A stretch of 6,836 nucleotides of DNA, from contig JALQSZ010000082.1 in the NCBI GenBank assembly GCA_023264135.1, positions 1 to 6,836 on the forward strand, read 5' to 3'. Positions within the stretch are counted from its first letter, which is position 1. Each line of letters opens with the position of its first letter. The notes beneath the pieces are model-generated. The model ran no database searches. It had not been told where the DNA came from and saw only the letters and a program-made list of their open reading frames with translations. The position numbers and the translations under genes were made by a program. The DNA is from Acidimicrobiales bacterium. Its GTDB lineage: Bacteria; Actinomycetota; Acidimicrobiia; Acidimicrobiales; Acidimicrobilacustridaceae. Shown one piece after another: positions 1 to 6,362 of this stretch.

Positions 1-588
1 ATGTTCCATAGCGGTTGCGTTGTACGCCGGAGACACGAGGTAGTTGAGAACCGCGCCGTCTGCGATTTCGCCGGTGAGTTCCATCATCTTCATGCCGGTC
101 GCACCGATGTAGATCGGAACATCTTTCGGCTTGCGTTCTTGATGCACGTAGTCGAGTTCGACGCCGTCGAGATGCACGAACTCGCCGTTGTACGTGACCG
201 TTTCGTCGGCAAGAAGCGCGCGCACTGCTTCGCAGGTTTCGCGCATTGCCTTCAGTGGTCGAGAGCGATCGACACCAACTTTGGCTGCCAGTGGATCCCA
301 CCAGGCGCCGATACCCAGGATCACTCGACCAGGAGCAAGATCATCGAGCGTGGCAAAGGTCGAGGCAAGAAGTGCGGGGTTGCGCGTCCAGTTGTTGACG
401 ACACCTGAACCGGCCTTGATTGTTTCGGTGGACGTGAGGAACGCCGCCATCGGAACCGTTGCCTCGCGGACGAGGCGGCTCTCGGCCTGCCATACCGCTT
501 CGAAGCCGCGTTGTTCCGCGTACTTCACGATTTCGATGCCTTCCCGAATGGGATGTGCGTCTTGAAGATAAACAGCAAGTCTGGTCAC
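1..588 (-). CDS. LLM-class (luciferase-like) F420-dependent-type oxidoreductase, 5' part, cut by the window edge
   Basis: Reading leftward from a GTG at 588, the frame is open to base 1, giving 196 residues with no stop; the C-terminus lies outside the window. The protein starts [14 protein letters not shown] and has the TIM-barrel pattern of luciferase-like monooxygenases: an early helix with [11 protein letters not shown] (about 23-33), a [14 protein letters not shown] strand-loop (58-71), the family-typical [19 protein letters not shown] (81-99), and [22 protein letters not shown] (157-178). These match the methylenetetrahydromethanopterin-reductase-like, F420-dependent branch of the family (family knowledge). 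Known members use reduced F420 or FMN to oxidise or reduce small molecules; the substrate here is unknown. The GTG start was chosen because GGAGGA lies just upstream and no ATG fits the conserved N-terminus. It begins 19 nt after the SsnA-like stop, so it is probably the next gene of the operon. A RutA-like ring-opening monooxygenase is conceivable, but the visible motifs look more like the F420 group. Confidence 0.88.
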   Translation of the reverse strand, partial: MTRLAVYLQDAHPIREGIEIVKYAEQRGFEAVWQAESRLVREATVPMAAFLTSTETIKAGSGVVNNWTRNPALLASTFATLDDLAPGRVILGIGAWWDPLAAKVGVDRSRPLKAMRETCEAVRALLADETVTYNGEFVHLDGVELDYVHQERKPKDVPIYIGATGMKMMELTGEIADGAVLNYLVSPAYNATAMEH

Positions 589-592
589 GGTG

Positions 593-598
593 TCCTCC
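593..598 (-). promoter_or_regulatory. Ribosome binding site GGAGGA fixing a GTG start
   Basis: The minus strand reads GGAGGACACC before the GTG at 588, a near-perfect Shine-Dalgarno core four to five bases from the start codon. It lies in the 19-nt gap after the SsnA-like stop codon. It settles the GTG as the start of the LLM gene and suggests this gene is translated independently rather than only by coupling. Confidence 0.75.
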
Positions 599-607
599 GT
601 CGTTGGT

Positions 608-1636
608 TCAGAGTTTGGCGAACAAGCGGGTTGCCTGTTCGGCGGCACGGGCGCGAACTTCGTCGGCATCGACGCGAGTTGCAGTCCCGTTGGCGAGTAC
701 GAGTTCGCCGTTGATGGTGACATCGACGGCTCGGATATCGGTGGTGTAGGCGAGGTGCCACGGTTCGATGGAGTCGTAACTCCACGTCACGGTGTCGTCG
801 GCAACTTCTGGAAAGAGCTGTCGGTTGGTCTCAAGCCATCGCCATGCATCTTCGGGGCTAGCGGTGACATCACTTTCACGAAGCCGCGCAAACGCGACTC
901 GGAATTCGTCGAACATCGCTGCACCAATGCCGTCAGTGCCAAGGGCAACGGAGTTTGAGAAACGTGCAGGGCGGGCATACCCCACGGCATTGTTCATATT
1001 CGAGCGCGGGTTGTGAACGATGGTGCCCTTGAGTCCGTGATCGTCGGGGAGATGCACGCCGTGGACAAGGAGCCAACGATCATTGGTCAGACCAGCGAGT
1101 CGTGAAGGCGCATCGATGTCATCAATGCCTTCGGCGACATGTATGTGCACGCCGACGCCGAGGTCATCGGCAAGTTCAGACGCGGCGTTGAGGGTTTCAT
1201 CGCTGCACGTGAATGCTGCGTGGATACCAACGAGTCCGCGGCCGCCTTCGCGTAAGAACCGTTCGTTTTCGGCGAGGCCTGCGCGCGCTCCGTCGGTACC
1301 ATGCCGATCGGTCACGCCATACGCACATGAAACACGCACGCCAACTTTGGCACAGGCATCAGCGATGAGATCGAGACTTCCTTCAATGCACGATGGAGAC
1401 TCGTGGTGATCGATGATCGCCGTGCAACCCGATTCCAATGCTTCGAGTGCGCCAAGCATTGCTGACCAGCGAATCATCTCCGCATCAAGTGCGACATCGA
1501 GTCGCCACCACACTTGCTCAAGAATTTGAAGGAAGTTGGTAGGAGTGCGCGGTGGCGCAGGCATACCGCGAGCAAGCGAGGAATACAGGTGATGGTGTGC
1601 ACACACCAACCCTGGAGACGTGGACGACGGGCTCAT
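608..1636 (-). CDS. ssnA: SsnA-like amidohydrolase lacking the N-terminal domain
   Basis: This encodes 342 residues of the amidohydrolase superfamily. Metal-site motifs seen are AHHH with H14 and H16 (HxH), HIHVAE (H166, E169), VHGVH (H192) and GTDG (D235). SsnA-type signatures are [10 protein letters not shown] (20-29), VWWRLD (42-47), IIDHHESP (74-81), EGSLD (85-89), VTDRHG (108-113) and [12 protein letters not shown] (208-219). SsnA is linked to purine or nucleobase metabolism and is presumed to be a metal-dependent deaminase or hydrolase; its reaction is not settled as far as I know. The ATG at 1636 overlaps the TGA of the upstream dehydrogenase (ATGA). Relatives usually carry about 50-60 residues before 'PGLV.AHHH', forming strands of the beta-sandwich domain; here only MSPSSTS precedes it. 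The frame upstream of the ATG does not resemble that domain, and the space is used by the dehydrogenase gene. The C-terminus ([13 protein letters not shown], then [14 protein letters not shown]) looks complete. It may be a naturally short form, a decayed gene or a product of a sequence-level deletion. I am sure of the family but not of activity. Confidence 0.83.
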   Translation of the reverse strand: MSPSSTSPGLVCAHHHLYSSLARGMPAPPRTPTNFLQILEQVWWRLDVALDAEMIRWSAMLGALEALESGCTAIIDHHESPSCIEGSLDLIADACAKVGVRVSCAYGVTDRHGTDGARAGLAENERFLREGGRGLVGIHAAFTCSDETLNAASELADDLGVGVHIHVAEGIDDIDAPSRLAGLTNDRWLLVHGVHLPDDHGLKGTIVHNPRSNMNNAVGYARPARFSNSVALGTDGIGAAMFDEFRVAFARLRESDVTASPEDAWRWLETNRQLFPEVADDTVTWSYDSIEPWHLAYTTDIRAVDVTINGELVLANGTATRVDADEVRARAAEQATRLFAKL

Positions 1637-4197
1637 TCTTCGGTGTTCTCCGCAGAACCGCGCATCGGAAGTGATGTCCGCCAGTTGCCGTCGACTTCAT
1701 GCAAACACGCGGCCACCGCGCCGGAGGTAGGTACGAGTCCGATTTCGCCGACGCCCTTTACTCCATAGGGGGCGCGAGGTTGCGGGCATTCAACGAGAAT
1801 CACATCGATATCGGGAATGTCCTTCGGACGGATGATTCCGAGACTCTTCAGCGTCTTTGCGGTAGGTCGACCAGTGTCGTCGGCGGGAAAATCTTCGGTG
1901 AGCGCGTAGCCAAGACCCATGTGTACTGATCCTTGGATCTGCCCCTCACACAACTGTGGGTTCACTGCGCGACCAACATCGTGCGCCGCAATCACGCGCT
2001 CAATGGTTCCGGATTCGCGATCGGCGATCACGACCTGCGCCGCATAACCGAAGGCCGAATGGACGGTGGGGTTCGCAAGACCGGACTTCATTGAATCGGT
2101 CCAGTCGACGACGTACTCGCCGGGGTAATCAATGCCGATCTCACAACCGCCGGCAACGGCGTTTCGACACGCGTCGGCAACCGCGCCAGCTCCCATGAGT
2201 GTTCCTCGAGAACCAGTGGTCTGCCCTGTTCCGAGTTCGCGAGAGGTGTCGACCATGACACGAATGCGATCGGGATCGACGCCGAGTTCCTCGACCGCGA
2301 CCTGCAGGGCGACGGTGTGGATGCCTTGACCCATTTCCGTCCAGCAATGGCGAACTTCAACAGTGTTATCGGGTTGAAAGCGAACGACGGCTTTTGAAAC
2401 TTCCACGGCGCCGTTCCCGAGTCCCGAGTTTTTGATGCCGAGACCAAGCCCAACGGCTTTGCCTGCGGCGCGTGCGGCTTCATACTCGTCGCGCACGGCA
2501 TCAAGACAGGCTTCGGCACCGAGGCAGCCGTCGTCCATGATCTGGCCGGGTCCCCAAACTGATCCGGGATGAATCACGTTGCGAGAACGAATCTCCCAGC
2601 CGGAAATCCCAACCTTTTCGGCGAGGCGATCAAGCACACCTTCCATTGCGAACTGCGCCTGGTTGGCGCCGAATCCACGGAATGCACCGCAGACCGGATT
2701 GTTTGTGCGAACGGCAATCGCTTCAACGTCAACAACAGGAACTTCGTACGGCCCACACGCGTGACCGGCAGCACGCTCGAGCACCTGTGCACCAACCGAG
2801 GCGTACGGGCCGGAATCGCCGATCATGCGCGAGCGAAGAGCGGTGAGTCGACCATCGGCATCGCAGCCCACCGTGTAGTGCATGCGGATGGGATGACGCT
2901 TTGCGTGCATCAGAAACGACTCTTCGCGTGAAAGCGTGCACTTCACCGGTTGACGAAGAAGCCATGCAGCGAGGGCGGCATGGCCCTGGTTCGACATGTC
3001 TTCTTTACCGCCGAAGGCGCCACCGTTACTGACGAGCTCAACACTTACCTGATCGGTGCTGATGGCAAGCATGTCGGCGATTTGATTGCGATCGTCCCAG
3101 ACGCCTTGACCGCCGGAGTACACGTGCATGCCGCCGTCTTCCCGCATGATGGCGAGCGTTGATTCGGGCTCAAGGAACGCGTGTTCAATACGTTGAGTCT
3201 GAAACACCTCGTCGATCACGTAGGCAGACGACGCGAGGGCGGCATCAATGTCACCGCGTTCATAGTGAGAGGTTGACAACACGTTGGTGTCGCTCTCCCA
3301 AAGCGCGAATTCGGTGTCGTCGATGGCAGCCACGGGATCAACGATTGGTCGAAGTGGTGCGTACTCAATATCGACGAGTGATGTTGCGGCGCGTGCGTTG
3401 ATGCGTGAGTCGGCGACAACGACGGCGATGACGTCGCCGGCATACGACGTGCGTCCGCCGATCGGACTCATGACCGGCCAGTCCTTGTCGATAAGCCCAA
3501 CACGAAGAGTTCCGGGAATGTCGGCAGCAGTGAATACACGCACGACACCAGGAGCCGACTCGGCGGCGGAGGTGTCAATCGCGAGCACCTCGGCTCGAGT
3601 GTGCTCGGTAAGCACGAGCGCGGCATGGAGCATTCCGTCGACACGAATGTCGTCGACATATCCGCGGTCACCGAGCGCGAGTTCGTGTGCTTGGTAGCGA
3701 CGTCCTGCAGAACCGATGCCACCGGGTTCGGTAATTGTGACGGGGGTTTCGGCAACAAGAGATTCGACGGCGTCGAGAACCTTCACGTACCCGGTGCACC
3801 GGCAAAGGTTCGAGCCAAGGAATCGGGCGGCATCGTCGCGAGTGAGCGATGAACCTTTGCGGTCGATGAGAGATTTCACGCGAACGAGAATTCCTGGAGT
3901 GCAAAAACCGCATTGCAGGGCGCCGTGGGCGGCGAACGCATCGGCGTAACGCTGACGTTCATTGGCGTCGATGCCTTCAAGCGTGGTGACCGATTGTCCG
4001 GCGACGCGATCGAGCGACACCTGACAACTCACGATTGCTTTGTCGCCGAGCAGCACCGTGCAGCAACCACATTGTCCCGACGGTGAACATCCGTCCTTGG
4101 CTGCGATGAGATTGAGTTCGTCGCGAAGCGCGGAAAGCAAGTGTGGATGCGAATCGTCGACAGTGACGTCGACGCCATTGACGGTAAACGAAGTCAT
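1633..4197 (-). CDS. Fused [2Fe-2S]-molybdopterin hydroxylase, selenium-dependent xanthine dehydrogenase / XdhD-like
   Basis: This is an 854-residue molybdenum hydroxylase that would oxidise a purine, other N-heterocycle or aldehyde at a Mo-pterin centre and pass electrons through two Fe-S clusters. Residues 1-75 form a ferredoxin-like domain with C37, C43, C46 and C58. Residues 76-150 form the helical [2Fe-2S] domain with C96, C99 (QCGFCTPG), C132 and C134 (CRCTGY). A hammerhead domain follows (about 175-285), then the Mo-binding part: GGQGVWDD (Q364), GGAFGGKED (392-400), AFRGFG (R507), EMGQG (621-625) and KGVGE with presumed catalytic E818. Length and the TTLEGIDANERQRYADAF linker resemble the family named selenium-dependent xanthine dehydrogenase; that name refers to labile Se, and no selenocysteine codon is seen. 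There is no FAD domain, so the electron acceptor must be another protein. It overlaps both neighbours by four bases (ATGA), and AAGGAG eight bases upstream supports the start at 4197. The exact substrate is unknown. Confidence 0.92.
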   Translation of the reverse strand: MTSFTVNGVDVTVDDSHPHLLSALRDELNLIAAKDGCSPSGQCGCCTVLLGDKAIVSCQVSLDRVAGQSVTTLEGIDANERQRYADAFAAHGALQCGFCTPGILVRVKSLIDRKGSSLTRDDAARFLGSNLCRCTGYVKVLDAVESLVAETPVTITEPGGIGSAGRRYQAHELALGDRGYVDDIRVDGMLHAALVLTEHTRAEVLAIDTSAAESAPGVVRVFTAADIPGTLRVGLIDKDWPVMSPIGGRTSYAGDVIAVVVADSRINARAATSLVDIEYAPLRPIVDPVAAIDDTEFALWESDTNVLSTSHYERGDIDAALASSAYVIDEVFQTQRIEHAFLEPESTLAIMREDGGMHVYSGGQGVWDDRNQIADMLAISTDQVSVELVSNGGAFGGKEDMSNQGHAALAAWLLRQPVKCTLSREESFLMHAKRHPIRMHYTVGCDADGRLTALRSRMIGDSGPYASVGAQVLERAAGHACGPYEVPVVDVEAIAVRTNNPVCGAFRGFGANQAQFAMEGVLDRLAEKVGISGWEIRSRNVIHPGSVWGPGQIMDDGCLGAEACLDAVRDEYEAARAAGKAVGLGLGIKNSGLGNGAVEVSKAVVRFQPDNTVEVRHCWTEMGQGIHTVALQVAVEELGVDPDRIRVMVDTSRELGTGQTTGSRGTLMGAGAVADACRNAVAGGCEIGIDYPGEYVVDWTDSMKSGLANPTVHSAFGYAAQVVIADRESGTIERVIAAHDVGRAVNPQLCEGQIQGSVHMGLGYALTEDFPADDTGRPTAKTLKSLGIIRPKDIPDIDVILVECPQPRAPYGVKGVGEIGLVPTSGAVAACLHEVDGNWRTSLPMRGSAENTEE

Positions 4198-4205
4198 CGT
4201 CCCTG

Positions 4206-4211
4206 CTCCTT
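4206..4211 (-). promoter_or_regulatory. Ribosome binding site AAGGAG of the fused Mo hydroxylase
   Basis: AAGGAG on the minus strand ends eight bases before the ATG at 4197 and lies inside the 3' end of the carbamoylase pseudogene. It matters because the upstream frameshift would end translation about 660 nt earlier, so this site would have to support initiation of the dehydrogenase without help from a coupled ribosome. Confidence 0.65.
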
Positions 4212-5005
4212 CGTTGAGCGACCAGTCGGTGCTTGGGCACCGCGTTGGCTCGTGATGGTGTCGTAATGATGCGGCATTCGGTAACGATCAAAGTCGAAGA
4301 GCGTTTCCTTGTAATTGGCACAGAGATCGAGATCACAAACGGCGACGATGACTTCATCGCCGTTGGTCACGGTCTTTGCGACGACCTCGCCCGAAGGGGC
4401 GATGATCTGGCTCTCGGCCAGGAGTTCAACCCCGGCTTCGAATCCAGCCTTCGCAACACCAACTACCCACAAACCGTTTTGATAGGCACCTGCGGCCATG
4501 ACCAAGTTGTTATGGAACCCGGCGAGAGCATCCTGTGATGGATCTGGTGCGTAGTGAATCGGCGTGTTGTAGCCGATAAGTACGAGCTCAGCGCCTTTGA
4601 GTCCGAGTACGCGGTAAGTCTCTGACCAGCGTCGGTCATTGCATGTCGCCATTCCGACAATGCCGCCAAACGCGCGGTGCGTATGAAAACCCTCGGGTCC
4701 GGGTTCGAAATAGCCGCGCTCGAGATGTTGAAACGGACGCCACGGTTCGTGGTCTTCGTGGCCGGGGAGATGCACTTTGCGATACGTGTCAACAATCGTT
4801 CCATCGCGTTCCACGAGGATCGTTGTGTTGTAGCGGTGGGTTTCGCCGCTGGCATCAACCGAAAGTTCGGCATAGCCAAGTGAAAATCCGACGCCGAGTC
4901 GCTTGGCTTCGTCGAACAACGGTTGCGTTTCGGGCCCAGGCATCGATGTCTCGAAGAAGGCATCGATTTCGCTTTGATCTTCGAACCACCAACGGGGAAA
5001 GAAGG

Positions 5006-5018
5006 TGCGCGTCGCGCA
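5006..5018. repeat. 13-nt palindrome TGCGCG-T-CGCGCA at the carbamoylase break
   Basis: Two perfect 6-nt arms (5006-5011 and 5013-5018) flank a single T. The frame break of the carbamoylase gene (5007) lies inside the left arm. The palindrome is seen directly; any role in deletion, or an origin from the joining of the two flanks, is inference. A chance GC-rich palindrome of this size is possible. Confidence 0.6.
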
Positions 5019-5108
5019 ACAACGCGATGAGTCGTTCAACGACATCGCTTCGTGAGTGCTCAAGTTCGATTGGTCCGAGTTGGGCAGCGGCGATTGCGAT
5101 GTTGCGGG

Positions 5109-6362
5109 TCATGTCGAAGACTCCGATGCGAGAGTGAGCATGACGTCAAGTAAGACGTTTGCTCCTGCTTCAAGATCTGCGGGACTTGTGTGCTCAGCCG
5201 GGTTATGGCTGATGCCACCGACACTGGGAACGAACACCATCGCGGTGGGGCAAACGCGAGCGAGCATTTGTGCATCGTGACCAGCGCCAGAGGGCAGCCG
5301 CTTGACGGAAAGCGAACGTGCCGTTGCTGCTTGCTCTACAAGATCGATGACAGCGGGATCGAAGTCGACTGGCGCGAATCGAGCGAGTTCGCGGCTTGTG
5401 ATCTCAACACCCTCGCTGGCAACAAGGATCTTGATCGCTTCGTCGAGACGATGTTCGGCCTCTGCCAAAAGTGCGGCATCGGTATTGCGAAGATCAACGG
5501 TCATCGTTGCCTTGGCTGCGACAACATTCACCAAGTTCGGCTGCAGATCAAGACGACCAACAGTGCCGACCTGAGCGCCACCAATGTCGCGAGCAATTTC
5601 GCGAACGGTCGTCGCGAGTGACGCGGCAACATATCCAGCGTCATGGCGGAGCGACATCGGCGTGGTGCCGGCGTGGTTGGACTGACCGGAAATCGTGAGT
5701 TCACGCCACAGGATTCCTTGGACACCCGTGACGGCACCGATGGTGAATCCTTCCGCTTCGAGCACGGGGCCCTGTTCAACATGCGCTTCCACAAAGGCCG
5801 CCGGCGGACGCGCCGGACATGGAAGCGGACCGCGGTAACCGATGCGTTCGAGGTCATCGCCGAGAACAGCACCGTCGATTGCGACGGTGTCGAGTGCAAC
5901 CTCAAGCGGGAGACCGCCGACGTACACGAGGCTTCCGAGCATGTCGGGGGCAAAGCGCGCCCCCTCTTCATCGGTGAAGAAAGCAACCGCGAGGGGCTTG
6001 TCGGTGGTGATACCCGCTTCGATCACCGTCTCGATGATTTCGAGGCCGGCGAGCACTCCGAAGTTTCCGTCGTAACGACCGCCGGTGCGAACGGTGTCGA
6101 TATGTGAACCAGTCATCACTGGTGCCGCGGTGCTGTCGGCCGGCCAGGTGCCAGTGACATTGCCGATGCCGTCGATCTCGACGCGCAGTCCGAGATCTCG
6201 CATCCACGAGACCACGAGATCGCGACCGTCACGGTCGGCATCGGTAAGTGCGACTCGGCATACGCCGCCGTCACCGGTCGCTCCAACCTCGCCAAGAGCA
6301 GCGAGTCGGTTGTGTAACCGATCAGCGTTGATGCTCAGGTTCGAGGGCACGGAACTACTCAT
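5109..6362 (-). CDS. M20-family N-carbamoyl-L-amino-acid hydrolase / allantoate amidohydrolase
   Basis: This complete 417-residue protein has the usual length for the family (about 410-420). It is a cytosolic two-metal amidohydrolase that cleaves a ureido group from N-carbamoyl-L-amino acids, allantoate or ureidoglycolate-like compounds, releasing ammonia and CO2. Likely metal ligands are H87 (GSHIDT), D98 (GRYDGN), the E132/E133 pair (TDEEGARF), H194 (EAHVEQGPVLE) and H386 (GGISHNPAEHTSP). The lid/dimerisation segment includes SNHAGTTPM (228-236), RLDLQPNLVNVV (270-281) and the substrate-loop motif SGAGHDAQM (358-366). The ATG at 6362 overlaps the preceding molybdopterin-subunit stop by eight bases, and the TGA overlaps the carbamoylase start (ATGA). 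I see no strong Shine-Dalgarno upstream, so coupling to the previous gene is likely. Sequence alone does not separate an L-carbamoylase from an allantoate amidohydrolase; the nearby Mo hydroxylases make a ureide from purine breakdown a reasonable inferred substrate, and the D-carbamoylase neighbour suggests the alternative. Confidence 0.9.
   Translation of the reverse strand: MSSSVPSNLSINADRLHNRLAALGEVGATGDGGVCRVALTDADRDGRDLVVSWMRDLGLRVEIDGIGNVTGTWPADSTAAPVMTGSHIDTVRTGGRYDGNFGVLAGLEIIETVIEAGITTDKPLAVAFFTDEEGARFAPDMLGSLVYVGGLPLEVALDTVAIDGAVLGDDLERIGYRGPLPCPARPPAAFVEAHVEQGPVLEAEGFTIGAVTGVQGILWRELTISGQSNHAGTTPMSLRHDAGYVAASLATTVREIARDIGGAQVGTVGRLDLQPNLVNVVAAKATMTVDLRNTDAALLAEAEHRLDEAIKILVASEGVEITSRELARFAPVDFDPAVIDLVEQAATARSLSVKRLPSGAGHDAQMLARVCPTAMVFVPSVGGISHNPAEHTSPADLEAGANVLLDVMLTLASESST
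5121..5124 (-). promoter_or_regulatory. Ribosome binding site GGAG for the original carbamoylase start
   Basis: GGAG on the minus strand lies eight bases before the ATG at 5112, within the last codons of the M20 gene. With the ATGA overlap it marks 5112, not the later ATG at 5063, as the ancestral start. This is the point that reveals the frame break downstream. Confidence 0.55.

Larger units (their letters stand above)
4194..5112 (-). pseudogene. N-carbamoyl-D-amino-acid hydrolase-like (nitrilase superfamily), frameshifted by an internal deletion
   Basis: Intact relatives hydrolyse N-carbamoyl amino acids to amino acid, CO2 and ammonia, using a Glu-Lys-Cys triad. From the ATG at 5112 one frame gives a good family N-terminus of 35 residues (MTRNIAIAAAQLGPIELEHS, ending LLRDA at 5008). 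The rest of the family sequence continues in another frame from 5006: TFFPRWWFEDQ, MPGPETQPLF, GFSLGYAEL, YRKVHLPGHEDHEPWRPFQH (presumed catalytic Lys, codon 4778-4776), ATCNDRRW (presumed catalytic Cys, codon 4643-4641), GYNTPIHY, then AAGAYQNGLW. Between LLRDA and TFFPRW the family normally has about 16 residues including FPELALT with the catalytic Glu. Here one base (5007) remains, so about 47 nt seem to be missing. Ribosomes from 5112 would stop at 4855 after 85 codons. The ATG at 5063 would give 289 residues without the Glu and first strand. The 5112 start overlaps the upstream TGA (ATGA) and has GGAG eight bases away, so it is the original start. It could be true decay or a sequence artefact. 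Confidence 0.85.

Noticed and set aside
589..607. Terminator or promoter in the gap before the LLM gene
   Set aside because: The gap is only 19 nt, contains the ribosome binding site, and shows no hairpin with a T-run.
1..958. Plus-strand open frames of 60-135 codons at the left end
   Set aside because: They lie opposite the LLM and SsnA-like genes, have Arg/Ser-rich or unmatched composition and show no recognisable motifs or good ribosome binding sites. They are complementary-strand shadows.
1633..4197. Selenocysteine in the fused dehydrogenase
   Set aside because: The family name refers to a labile selenium ligand; the frame has no internal UGA and the active-site motifs are standard.
4463..4963. 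A 166-codon minus-strand open frame inside the carbamoylase region
   Set aside because: It is an alternate frame of the same stretch; the frame ending at 4194 carries the nitrilase-superfamily motifs and this one has none.
4990..5020. Programmed ribosomal frameshifting in the carbamoylase gene
   Set aside because: There is no slippery heptamer or stimulatory structure of the usual kind, and a frameshift would not restore the roughly 16 missing residues that include the catalytic Glu.
5643..6107. A 154-codon plus-strand open frame opposite the M20 gene
   Set aside because: The M20 gene on the other strand is complete with all expected metal ligands; the plus-strand translation has no recognisable domain.
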